Shown: positions 53,780 through 61,891 of the stretch, in pieces
How the letters are laid out: every line of letters starts with the position of its first letter
Numbering within the stretch: the first letter of the stretch is position 1
Source of the DNA: CALBPI01 sp038533155
GTDB lineage: Bacteria; Pseudomonadota; Gammaproteobacteria; Steroidobacterales; Woeseiaceae
Length of the DNA stretch: 64,000 nucleotides
Reading direction: 5' to 3'
NCBI GenBank assembly: GCA_038533155.1
Contig: JBCAZH010000009.1
Location: 1 to 64,000 of the forward strand
The notes under the pieces: generated by a model
Told to the model about the DNA's origin: nothing
What the model saw: only the letters and a program-made list of their open reading frames with translations
Databases searched by the model: none
Program-made: the position numbers and the translations under genes

Positions 53780-54940
53780 ATGAATAGTCTGCAGCGCATC
53801 ACGCTCGCGTGTTTTCTTGCCTACTTCGTGATGTCCTCGATGCTCGCGCCGATCGGCATCATCTCAACACCACTGGCTGACCACTATGGTCTGACGATCA
53901 GCGCGATGACCGAACAGTTCTCAGCACTGACCTTCGGCATCCTTATCGGCGCTGTGGCGGCGCTGTTCCTGTCCAGCCAGACCGCTTTTCGATTGCTGTT
54001 CGCCGGCCTATTCGTCGCATTGGCGATCGTACTCATCGGGCTTTCCACCCTCCCTGACATTCGAATTTTTGCCTTCGCACTCGGTTGCGTCGGTTTCGGG
54101 TGTGGCATCGGCCTGGCAGCGGCTGCGGCGACCATTTCGCGGCTGTACAGCGGAAACCAACGCGCGTCCGCATTGGTGGCCACCGATGGCTGTTTCAGCG
54201 CGGCCGGTGTGATCATTCCGTTCGCCAGCGCGAAAATTCTCGGTCAAGGCGCTTCCGCCGGTTGGGTATTTGTTTTGGTCGCAGGCGTCTGCGCCATGAT
54301 TGTACTGTTAGCGCTGAGCAGTCGATTTCCAACGTCGGACCCGAAAACGGGCGCTGAGTCGCTCGCAATCGAACGGCGCTGGCCTGTTACCGCCTGGATC
54401 GGCATCGCGGCGCTATCGATGTACACGCTCGGCCAGTACTCGATTCTGTTTTGGCTGCCGCCACATCTTAGCGAGAGCTACGGCATTCCCGTGACCGAAG
54501 GTGGTGCGCTGGTCGGTCGCTTCTGGACGGGAATGTTCGTCGCGCAGATCGTCGTCGCGCTTTTGGTGCTTCGCGTGGGGACTTACCGCCTGCTCGGTAT
54601 CGCAGCGGTGGCAACCGCGCTCGGCAGTTTACCGCTGTGGCAGACCGGCAATCTCAACGCGCTGCATGTGTTTGCGTTGGTCTGGGGATTGGCCAATCTG
54701 GGACTGCTCAAGCTGGCGCTGACCTTTGTCACGTTGCAGTTCAACGCCCCGAGCCCGCGGCTCGTCTCCTGCGTGCTGCTAGGCGCGACCCTCGGCACCG
54801 CGGTCAGCCCGGTGGTGACCAGTCGATTAGTCGATTTCGCGGGGACCGTCAGCGCGCTACAATTCGGCACAGGCTGTCACGCGGTGATGGCTGTGTTGTT
54901 ATTGGTGGCCATTGCGCGCTCTACAGGGGAAACAACGTGA
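53780..54940 (+). CDS. MFS transporter (TsgA-like) coupled to the second 2OG oxygenase
   Basis: A 386-residue, 12-helix carrier (FLAYFVMSSMLAPIGIISTPLADHYGLT at the start, GILIGAVAALFLSS in helix 2). The general form resembles TsgA and fucose-permease-like members, which are mostly uptake carriers. TTGGGAGC lies upstream of the ATG. Its stop is overlapped by the GTG of the oxygenase. It mirrors the oxygenase-MFS pair on the opposite strand. Confidence 0.83.
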   Translation: MNSLQRITLACFLAYFVMSSMLAPIGIISTPLADHYGLTISAMTEQFSALTFGILIGAVAALFLSSQTAFRLLFAGLFVALAIVLIGLSTLPDIRIFAFALGCVGFGCGIGLAAAAATISRLYSGNQRASALVATDGCFSAAGVIIPFASAKILGQGASAGWVFVLVAGVCAMIVLLALSSRFPTSDPKTGAESLAIERRWPVTAWIGIAALSMYTLGQYSILFWLPPHLSESYGIPVTEGGALVGRFWTGMFVAQIVVALLVLRVGTYRLLGIAAVATALGSLPLWQTGNLNALHVFALVWGLANLGLLKLALTFVTLQFNAPSPRLVSCVLLGATLGTAVSPVVTSRLVDFAGTVSALQFGTGCHAVMAVLLLVAIARSTGETT

Positions 54941-55782
54941 TTCGAACCGTCGACTACGCTGCGCCGAACGCAGCCAAGGAATTCACAAGCTCTATCGCCG
55001 AGTCCGGCTTTGCAGTGTTGCAGAACCACCCGTTATCCGGCGAGCGCTTACAGAGAATGTACGCGGGATGGAAAGCCTTCTTCGACAGTAACGAAAAACA
55101 TGAGTATCGCGTTAAGGATCTGACGCAAGAAGACGATCAATACGGCTACTTTGGTCCGGACATTGCCGAAACAGCGGTCGGTTTCGAGCAGCCCGATATC
55201 AAAGAGTACTTCCACGTCAGTTTCGACGAACCGTTTCCTCCGGGGCTAGAAGCGGACGCGATCGCGCATTGCAAAGACGCGGAAACGCTCGCCAAGCAGT
55301 TGCTGGACTGGCTCGATGCGGCGATTCCCGACGACTGCCGGCAAGCTGAAGGCGTTTGGTCTGAGGCTTTGTCATGGGACGACAGCCTGTTGCGAATTCT
55401 TCACTATCCGCCGCTGCGCGGTGACGAGCCGGATGGTAGTGTTCGCGCCGCTGCACACGAGGACATCAACTACATCACGCTGCTGCCTGTCGCAGACCAG
55501 CCTGGCTTGCAGGTACGAACCTTGGATGGCGAATGGTTGGACCTCGAAGGCCGACAAGGTGACTTAATCATCAACACCGGCGACATGCTGCAGGAAATCT
55601 CGGGTGGCTACCTACCATCGACTACACACCGGGTCGTGAACCCAACCGGGCAAACACAGAACATCTCCCGCATCTCCATTCCATACTTTTTGCATCCCGC
55701 GCGTGCCACTCGTCTATCCGATCGGTATACCGCAGGCCAGTACCTGAAGGATCGGATTCTCGAGAACTACAACAACAGCTAG
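54937..55782 (+). CDS. isopenicillin-N-synthase-like Fe(II)/2OG oxygenase (copy 2)
   Basis: A 281-residue oxygenase. It begins VDYAAPNAAKEFTSSIAESGFAVLQNH, has AAHEDINYITLLPV (HxD), the distal His in STTHRVVNP and a 2OG-binding RIS in NISRISIPYF. It is clearly of the same family as copy 1 but not closely similar, so it probably uses a different substrate. The GTG at 54937 has AGGGGA seven bases upstream and overlaps the MFS stop. The frame remains open upstream to 54637, but that is inside the MFS gene. Confidence 0.85.
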   Translation: MIRTVDYAAPNAAKEFTSSIAESGFAVLQNHPLSGERLQRMYAGWKAFFDSNEKHEYRVKDLTQEDDQYGYFGPDIAETAVGFEQPDIKEYFHVSFDEPFPPGLEADAIAHCKDAETLAKQLLDWLDAAIPDDCRQAEGVWSEALSWDDSLLRILHYPPLRGDEPDGSVRAAAHEDINYITLLPVADQPGLQVRTLDGEWLDLEGRQGDLIINTGDMLQEISGGYLPSTTHRVVNPTGQTQNISRISIPYFLHPARATRLSDRYTAGQYLKDRILENYNNS

Positions 55783-55792
55783 TTCGCAACCG

Positions 55793-57913
55793 ATGAGATT
55801 CGCAACCGTTGTTGTTGTCGCGCTGCTTTTGGTGAGCGCGTGCTCGCGCCAGACGCCGACGGACGCGACCGAGCCTGAGGCACAAGCCTCGGCGGCCCAA
55901 TCGCAACGCTCGGTTGCGACGATCGCAAAGACCGGCGCTGCGCAAGAGTGGGCCCACCATGGAAGGGATCACGCTGAAACACGCTACAGCCCGCTGGACA
56001 CGATCAATACTGAGAACGTCGATGCGCTCGGTCTGGCCTGGTATTTCGATATCCCCACCAAGCGAGGTATCGAGGCAACGCCGATCGTTGTCGACGGCCG
56101 GCTATTTGTCACCGGCTCCTGGAGCATCGTGTACGCGCTCGACGCGCGAACTGGCGAGTTGCTGTGGACGTACGACCCGAAAGTACCTCGGTCTTGGGCG
56201 CAATATGCCTGCTGCGATGTCGTGAATCGTGGCGTTGCGGCCGCGAACGGCAGCGTGTTCGTGGGCACGCTGGATGGCTATCTCGTCTCTTTGAACGCCG
56301 CAACCGGTGCAGTGAACTGGCGGGTTGATACGATCGACCGACAACCGCCCTACACGATCACTGGCGCACCTCGCGTTATCGACGGCAACGTGATTATCGG
56401 CAATGGGGGCGCCGACCTCGGTGTGCGAGGGTTCGTTAGCGCCTACGACGCAGAAACCGGCAAACGAAACTGGCGCTTCCATACCGTCCCGGGCAATCCG
56501 GCCGACGGATTCGAAAATCCGGCATTGGAACAGGCCGCCGACACCTGGACTGGTGAATGGTGGTTGCAAGGCGGTGGTGGCACGGTCTGGGATTCGATAG
56601 CCTACGATGCCGATCTCGACCTGTTGTACATCGGCGTCGGCAATGGATCGCCTTGGAACCAACGGTTCAGAAGCCCAGAGGGCGGCGACAATCTGTTTTT
56701 GTCATCGATCGTCGCGCTGCGTCCGGCGACCGGCGAGTATGTTTGGCACTATCAAACAACGCCTGGGGACACCTGGGATTTCACCGCAACACAACACATG
56801 ATTCTCGCGGACATTGCGATCGAAGGCGAGACGCGAAAGGTGTTGATGCAAGCGCCGAAAAACGGCTTCTTCTACGTCCTGGATCGCACAGACGGATCGC
56901 TCATCTCAGCGGAGCCGTATGTTGCCGTCACGTGGGCCAAAGGGATCGACCCGCAGTCTGGTCGACCGATAGAGACCCACAATGCGCGGTATGGCAATGG
57001 GCCGGCAGTCACGATGCCATCCGGGCTCGGAGGGCATAACTGGCATCCGATGTCTTTCAGCCCGGATACAGGTCTCGTCTACCTACCGTCGCAAGACCTG
57101 CCGACAGCGCATCTGGAGGACAGCGGCTACGAGTTTACCGAGGGTTTCTGGAACACGGGCGTCGATTTTTCAACGCTGGAAACCCCCGACAACGAATTCC
57201 AGAGAGCCACGTTGAATGCAATGATCCGCGGCCAGCTTGTGGCGTGGGACCCGGTCGAACAAAAAGAGGCATGGCGTTACCAGCACCTCGGTCCATGGAA
57301 TGGTGGCACTTTGGCAACCGCAGGTGGGCTTGTGTTCCAAGGCAGCCTCATCGGCGAGTTCTCAGCGTTTGATGCATCGAGCGGCGAGCGGCTCTGGACG
57401 CAAACGGCGCAAACCGGGATCGCCGCGGCGCCCGCAACTTACGCCATCGAAGACGAGCAATACGTTGCGGTGGCCGCCGGCTGGGGTACGATCTTTGCGT
57501 TACTCGGTGGCGAACAAACCGCGAGTCTAAAGTCTCAGAACATCAGTCGGGTGCTCGCTTACAAAATCGGTGGAACAGCTACGCTCCCTGAGCGTCCGCA
57601 GCCCACTGCCAGTCCAATTCCGCAACCGCCCGAAACGACAGCGAGTGCCGAGACTATTGCGCACGGTAAGCAGCTTTACTACCGGCGCTGCGTGATGTGC
57701 CATGGCATCGACGTGGCCAGCGGTGGCATTACGCCCGACCTTCGCTACTCAAGTGCCGAGATTCACGATATCTGGGATGCCATCGTGCTGAACGGTATTC
57801 TGCGGGACAACGGCATGCCCGGATTCGATACGACTCTCGATGCTGACGACAGCGCGGCCGTACAGGCATTTGTCATTGATACCGCCCAAAAGCACTGGGC
57901 GCGTTCCCAATAA
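55793..57913 (+). CDS. PQQ-dependent dehydrogenase with C-terminal cytochrome c domain
   Basis: A 706-residue periplasmic quinohemoprotein of the alcohol/sugar dehydrogenase type, with a lipobox VSAC instead of a plain signal. The eight-bladed propeller contains the vicinal C140-C141 disulfide, a likely catalytic Asp at 329 in GDTWDFTATQ, and repeated tryptophan-docking motifs. The residue two after that Asp is Thr, not the extra Asp of lanthanide enzymes, so calcium is expected. The heme site CVMCH at 633-637 lies in a short cytochrome domain. It starts ten bases after the oxygenase stop and may be cotranscribed. The alcohol substrate is unknown. Confidence 0.9.
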   Translation: MRFATVVVVALLLVSACSRQTPTDATEPEAQASAAQSQRSVATIAKTGAAQEWAHHGRDHAETRYSPLDTINTENVDALGLAWYFDIPTKRGIEATPIVVDGRLFVTGSWSIVYALDARTGELLWTYDPKVPRSWAQYACCDVVNRGVAAANGSVFVGTLDGYLVSLNAATGAVNWRVDTIDRQPPYTITGAPRVIDGNVIIGNGGADLGVRGFVSAYDAETGKRNWRFHTVPGNPADGFENPALEQAADTWTGEWWLQGGGGTVWDSIAYDADLDLLYIGVGNGSPWNQRFRSPEGGDNLFLSSIVALRPATGEYVWHYQTTPGDTWDFTATQHMILADIAIEGETRKVLMQAPKNGFFYVLDRTDGSLISAEPYVAVTWAKGIDPQSGRPIETHNARYGNGPAVTMPSGLGGHNWHPMSFSPDTGLVYLPSQDLPTAHLEDSGYEFTEGFWNTGVDFSTLETPDNEFQRATLNAMIRGQLVAWDPVEQKEAWRYQHLGPWNGGTLATAGGLVFQGSLIGEFSAFDASSGERLWTQTAQTGIAAAPATYAIEDEQYVAVAAGWGTIFALLGGEQTASLKSQNISRVLAYKIGGTATLPERPQPTASPIPQPPETTASAETIAHGKQLYYRRCVMCHGIDVASGGITPDLRYSSAEIHDIWDAIVLNGILRDNGMPGFDTTLDADDSAAVQAFVIDTAQKHWARSQ

Positions 57914-58594
57914 CTATTTGTCGCTGTACAGCTTATCCAGAACGGGAAACCCGGGCTTATCCCAAACACCACCCACGCACGCCTGCTCCCACTCGACGAA
58001 AGCAGCGTCGGACAAAACGGTGTCGATATACGCCTGACACACGTCATTGACGGGCACTGAATACGTCCGCAAGCGCGTTGCAACCGGCGCGTAAAAAGCA
58101 TCGGCAATCGACCTTTGCCCAAACAACCAAGGGCCTTTGGCCGCGTGCGCCGACCGACACGCTTGCCACAGGTTGAACAAGCGCTTCAGATTGCGGGCGG
58201 TGTCTTCAGGCCATTCCTGAGTCGGGCAGCGGCGCGTGATATTCATTGGCAAGTCGCGGCGCAAACCGAAAAAACCAGAGTGCATCTCCGCAGTAGCGGA
58301 ACGCGCCTCGGCTCGAGTCGCCGCGTCTGTCGGCCATAGCTCTGGGGACCGTTCAGCCGCCCACTCCGCAATCGCCAACGAATCCCAAATGACGTGTTGG
58401 TCGACAGTTAGCGCCGGCACAGTGCCGTTCGGCGAGACGGCTTTGACCTCTGCAATTTCCCCTTGCCCATACCCAGGCTGGTCCAGAGGAATGTAATGTT
58501 CAGCGAACTCGATGTTGCCCCATTTCAATACCAACCAGGGACGCAGCGACCACGAAGAATAGTTTTTTGGGCCGATATGCAATATGGGTGTCAT
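57914..58594 (-). CDS. glutathione S-transferase
   Basis: A 226-residue two-domain GST. The thioredoxin-like part begins ILHIGPKNYSSWSLRPWLVLKWGNIEF, where a Ser near residue 14 may activate glutathione. GTVPALTVDQHVIWDSLAIAEW is the glutathione site. The C-terminal helical domain includes PWLFGQRSIADAFYAPVATRLRTY. Convergent with and abutting the PQQ dehydrogenase. The substrate is unknown. Confidence 0.88.
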   Translation of the reverse strand: MTPILHIGPKNYSSWSLRPWLVLKWGNIEFAEHYIPLDQPGYGQGEIAEVKAVSPNGTVPALTVDQHVIWDSLAIAEWAAERSPELWPTDAATRAEARSATAEMHSGFFGLRRDLPMNITRRCPTQEWPEDTARNLKRLFNLWQACRSAHAAKGPWLFGQRSIADAFYAPVATRLRTYSVPVNDVCQAYIDTVLSDAAFVEWEQACVGGVWDKPGFPVLDKLYSDK

Positions 58595-59261
58595 TGCGGG
58601 CTCCGTTACTCAGAATTGTTCTGACCACTGTACACCCTCGGAGAGGTGTGAGAGTGTCAAAGCCGAGTACGGCGCACACGGGAGCAACCCGATCTGGTTT
58701 AAATACGCATGGTTCGCGACCCTCGTCACCCTGGCATTGCACGTCGGAGTGCTGGTTATCAGCGATCTGAATGCCGCCAGTACGCCGATCAGCGCGATGG
58801 CACAGACTCCGCTGGGAGCTCTAAACTCGCTTGGCATTGTCATGTTCGGCACGGCCCATCTTGCACTCGCCAAAGCCATGCACGGCAAAGACCACGGTCA
58901 ACTGTGGCCGATTGCGAGAACCCTTTTGTGCGCCAGTGGCGTCGTGCTGTTCTATGTGGCGTACTACTTTGAGAGCCTTGAACCGTTCGCGACCGATACC
59001 AATGACCCGCTGTGGATGGTGGCTTCGTTGACTGGCCTTGCGATGGGTGCCGCGCAACCCGGTCTGTCTCGCCGCTCACCTCGAACTGGCCTGTTCAGCA
59101 CAATCTGTCTTGGCCTCTGGTTATGGCTGGTTCCGCTTGCGTTTTTTGTTAACGCATCTTGGATCGGTGCGTACGAACGACTGGTTGGCATCATTTACCT
59201 GACTTGGGTTGGCGGCATCGCGATCGCAATCGACCAACGCACTGGGTTCGACCGCCACTGA
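58584..59261 (+). CDS. DUF998-like membrane protein
   Basis: A protein of up to 225 residues with six likely helices (for example WFATLVTLALHVGVLVISD, LGIVMFGTAHLALAKAM, TLLCASGVVLFYVAYYF), resembling DUF998. The ATG at 58584 overlaps the start of the divergent GST by 11 bases, and the first 30 residues after it do not look like protein of this type. No good alternative start is visible before the first helix, so the N-terminus is uncertain. Function unknown. Confidence 0.65.
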   Translation: MGVIAGSVTQNCSDHCTPSERCESVKAEYGAHGSNPIWFKYAWFATLVTLALHVGVLVISDLNAASTPISAMAQTPLGALNSLGIVMFGTAHLALAKAMHGKDHGQLWPIARTLLCASGVVLFYVAYYFESLEPFATDTNDPLWMVASLTGLAMGAAQPGLSRRSPRTGLFSTICLGLWLWLVPLAFFVNASWIGAYERLVGIIYLTWVGGIAIAIDQRTGFDRH

Positions 59262-59293
59262 CAGAGTAGTGTCGATCAAACCCGCGCGATGAC

Positions 59294-60406
59294 CTATGGA
59301 ATGAAGATGGGGTTAGGCAAAGGGATCGGGCCGGGAAAGCGGAATGGCGGTGTGAAGCAGCTGCGGTAGTACACGGGGTTACCCGTATGCACGAGCGCGG
59401 GATACCAAGTCGCAAGACAATGTCGAACAATCGAACCGCGGTTGTCCACCTCAATCTGCGATGACGGTGACCACGCCGTGGACGCACCGTAGAGCTGAAT
59501 ATCGCCGCCGGTTCCGACATTAATCTGAAGGGGTCGATTACCATCGCGAAGACGGCCGCTCAGCACTTCTATGACGCCGTCCACTCGGAGTCGTCTGGTT
59601 CCGATCGACACCTGACTATTCGAGTCGATCCGCAGTATCCCGTTTTCAACAATTCGCGAGTCGCTGTTCTCCTGGGTACCGCGCGACCCCTCCGTCAGAT
59701 AGGCATCACCGTGATTGTCTAGCTCACCTGTAAGTGTGAGGTTTCTCAGTTGTGCCCACCCACCGCGCTCATTGCGAAACACTCCGCCAATCGAATCGCG
59801 ATTACCGCCGCGATAAAACGCATTGGCTTCGTTCACGAACGTGCCGGTCACTTGGACGTCCAACACGCCATTCGAATTGCCGTCTAAGCAACTACCGCGG
59901 TTAAACAGATTGCCGCCACTAAACAGTGTGATCGTTCCGGAGTTGTACCAGCACTCGCGCCATCCCGACGGCAAGCGAGCTGTGTTAACGAGGAACACAT
60001 CCCCTTCGATATCCATCCGCCCACTGTTGTTGACCTGTCCGCGGCGGAAGTAGATTTCCGCCCGATTATCAGCGTAAAGCGTACCCTCGTTCGATAGAAC
60101 GCCTTGAACATCGAGTTGAGCGGTGTTCAGAATCTCGATCCGTCCACGGTTGTGTAGGACACCGTTCCCGCGCACTTCGAGTTCCACACCGATACCCAGC
60201 TGCAGCGTTCGATTTCGGTCGATCAGGTAATACTGGTTCAGCGCGCACCGCGCAAACTGTGGACGAGGCACATTGAAATCCCACTGTCCGCCAATTGCGT
60301 TACAGTCGGCCTCCGCATTGATCGTCTGAGCGAACAACGTTGGACTTGCCAACACTGCACTCAGCAAAGCCGTGAGCATGGGTAGTTTTTGCATCATTCT
60401 TTTCAT
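59294..60406 (-). CDS. secreted protein of unrecognised family (paralogue 1)
   Basis: A 370-residue exported protein with a signal peptide ending ASPTLFAQT. The mature N-terminus has DCNAIGGQWDF and ARCALNQYYL (a Cys pair). A long stretch of short beta repeats rich in Asn/Gly follows (LEVRGNGVLHNRGRIEIL, GTLYADNRAEIYFRRG), suggesting a right-handed beta-helix. The C-terminus has VRHCLATWYPALVHTG and a second Cys in YYRSC, then a Pro-rich tail. It is a paralogue of the gene upstream. The ATG at 60406 follows GGAG. I recognise no family. Confidence 0.75.
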   Translation of the reverse strand: MKRMMQKLPMLTALLSAVLASPTLFAQTINAEADCNAIGGQWDFNVPRPQFARCALNQYYLIDRNRTLQLGIGVELEVRGNGVLHNRGRIEILNTAQLDVQGVLSNEGTLYADNRAEIYFRRGQVNNSGRMDIEGDVFLVNTARLPSGWRECWYNSGTITLFSGGNLFNRGSCLDGNSNGVLDVQVTGTFVNEANAFYRGGNRDSIGGVFRNERGGWAQLRNLTLTGELDNHGDAYLTEGSRGTQENSDSRIVENGILRIDSNSQVSIGTRRLRVDGVIEVLSGRLRDGNRPLQINVGTGGDIQLYGASTAWSPSSQIEVDNRGSIVRHCLATWYPALVHTGNPVYYRSCFTPPFRFPGPIPLPNPIFIP

Positions 60407-60465
60407 TATCGAAACTCCAATTGTTCCAACCACTCTGTCTATTCCTACGCAGAGCGACTCAAGAA

Positions 60466-60488
60466 CCGGCCATCGCGCCGGCTTTTTT
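60466..60488 (+). terminator. plus-strand terminator-like hairpin
   Basis: CCGGC and GCCGG pair around a 6-base loop, followed by C and six T. No plus-strand gene ends nearby, so its role is unclear. Confidence 0.35.
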
Positions 60489-60490
60489 CA

Positions 60491-60528
60491 GAACAAGAAA
60501 AGGGCTCACCGAACACGTCGGAGAGCCC
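60491..60528 (-). terminator. terminator between the secreted paralogues
   Basis: On the minus strand GGGCTC pairs with GAGCCC and an inner CCGA with TCGG, followed by TTTTCTTGTT. It lies just past the stop of the upstream paralogue. Confidence 0.6.
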
Positions 60529-60552
60529 GTTGCGAGACGCAGGCAGTCGCTA

Positions 60553-61653
60553 CTAACGAAGTGGAATTGGCGTCGGCAGCCGCGGCGGTGAGATCGGCAC
60601 CGGTCGGCAATACTGCGTGAAAATCTTGTTGCCGTAGAACTCCCTGGTGGGATACCACTTAGAAAGACAAGACTTCTCGATGGTCCCAGCGTTCTCGACT
60701 CGCACGAAGTTGCTCGACCGCCAGGCTTGAGCACCACCGTACAGCTGCACCAGGCCACTGGAAGTGATCGCCATGGTGAGCGTGCTATCGTCGATGAGTC
60801 GCGCGACGCTTTCGAGTCGAAGGCTGCCGGCAACCTCGAATGTGGGAACGTAGATTTCTAGCAAGGCTGCTTTCGCCGCTATTGCACTCCCGCCCTCAGC
60901 GATCGTGAAGATTCCCATTTGGTCGACCGCGTAGTTGTTTCGCGTGACTCGGGTATGACCTTCGAGCATCGCCTCGCCGTACAAAGTCAGATTGGCGAAT
61001 TCACTGTAAGCACCGGCGTGTTGAACGAATCGCCCCCAAATGGTGTCGGTCAAGCCTCCTCGATACAGGGAATTCGGATACGCAATCATTGTGCCGTCGC
61101 GTTCTACTCGGAGTACGCCATCGGGCTTACCGTCGATACACCCCCCCTGCAACAACAAATTCCCACCGTCATGAAATCGCAACGTACCTTTGTTCGTCAC
61201 GCAGTCCGGTAGATTGCTGTACGGATCGCGCGGCGTGTCGTTGACGATGACATCCCCTTGCACATCCAGCGTCGCGTTGTTGTTGACTACGCCGCCATCG
61301 AATCGCAACACGCTCCGGTTTTCGAGATAGAGCGTCGAATCGTTCGTCAGTCTGCCGCCGTTCACGACCAACTCTGCGGTATTCAGCACCGACGACGGAG
61401 ATGAGACATGCAGGTGACCGTTGCCGACGATCTCCAGCCGGACACCGGGCTGAATCTCCAAAGGATAGGTCCAGTTCACCTCAAAGTATTGATCCAAAGT
61501 ACAGGTCCCGTACAGCGGTGGCGTTGGCGTCAGTTGCCAGGTGCCTCCCATAAAGTTGCAATCGCGTTCCGACGCAAGCGTCTGCGCACTGGTATCGGCC
61601 GAATAGAACAAAACCACCATCGCTGCGATCAGCATCAACATTGAGTCTTTCAT
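60553..61653 (-). CDS. secreted protein of unrecognised family (paralogue 2)
   Basis: A 366-residue exported protein with a signal peptide ending SADTSAQT. It aligns along its whole length with the next gene: DCNFMGGTWQL, YGTCTLDQYF, LEIVGNGHLHVSSPSSVLNTAELVV, DGGNLLLQGGCIDGKPDGVL, NSLYRGGLTDTIWG, VQLYGGAQAW and EKSCLSKWYPTREFYGN with a final Cys and a Pro-rich tail. All six paired cysteines are kept, so disulfides are likely. AGGAG lies six bases before the ATG at 61653. The beta-helix fold and secretion are inferred; function unknown. Confidence 0.75.
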   Translation of the reverse strand: MKDSMLMLIAAMVVLFYSADTSAQTLASERDCNFMGGTWQLTPTPPLYGTCTLDQYFEVNWTYPLEIQPGVRLEIVGNGHLHVSSPSSVLNTAELVVNGGRLTNDSTLYLENRSVLRFDGGVVNNNATLDVQGDVIVNDTPRDPYSNLPDCVTNKGTLRFHDGGNLLLQGGCIDGKPDGVLRVERDGTMIAYPNSLYRGGLTDTIWGRFVQHAGAYSEFANLTLYGEAMLEGHTRVTRNNYAVDQMGIFTIAEGGSAIAAKAALLEIYVPTFEVAGSLRLESVARLIDDSTLTMAITSSGLVQLYGGAQAWRSSNFVRVENAGTIEKSCLSKWYPTREFYGNKIFTQYCRPVPISPPRLPTPIPLR

Positions 61654-61700
61654 GTGCTTCTCCTGAAGTGTTGCCGGCACTTTAGGAAAAACCACTCAAT

Positions 61701-61727
61701 CGTGTTGACACCTAGGTTGGTGACACG
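61701..61727. promoter_or_regulatory. bulged inverted repeat upstream of two divergent genes
   Basis: CGTGT pairs with ACACG and CACC with GGTG around a TAGGTT loop, with a 3-base bulge. A perfect TTGACA at 61705-61710 lies within it, without a matching minus-10 box. It could be an operator for the secreted paralogue or the ribokinase gene. Confidence 0.35.
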
Positions 61728-61821
61728 CTCGTCCGCACCGACAAACCGATCTCGAGCGCACGGTCAAAACCTCTCGTGCATGTATCGATCACGAATTTCA
61801 AACTCGTTAGTGTCTCGCCTC

Positions 61822-61827
61822 TATAAT
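61822..61827 (+). promoter_or_regulatory. minus-10 box for the ribokinase gene
   Basis: A perfect TATAAT lies 64 bases before the GTG at 61892, with a weak TTCAAA 19 bases upstream. It overlaps the ATG at 61826, which therefore cannot be the start. Confidence 0.55.
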
Positions 61828-61891
61828 GTTGTCAACCGACGAAATATCGGCCAACGAAGAATCAACTACACGAGCGGGGATAGACCGGAAG

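Noticed and set aside
54637..54936. Upstream in-frame extension of oxygenase 2
   Set aside because: It overlaps the MFS gene in another frame and has an Arg-rich, non-homologous translation.
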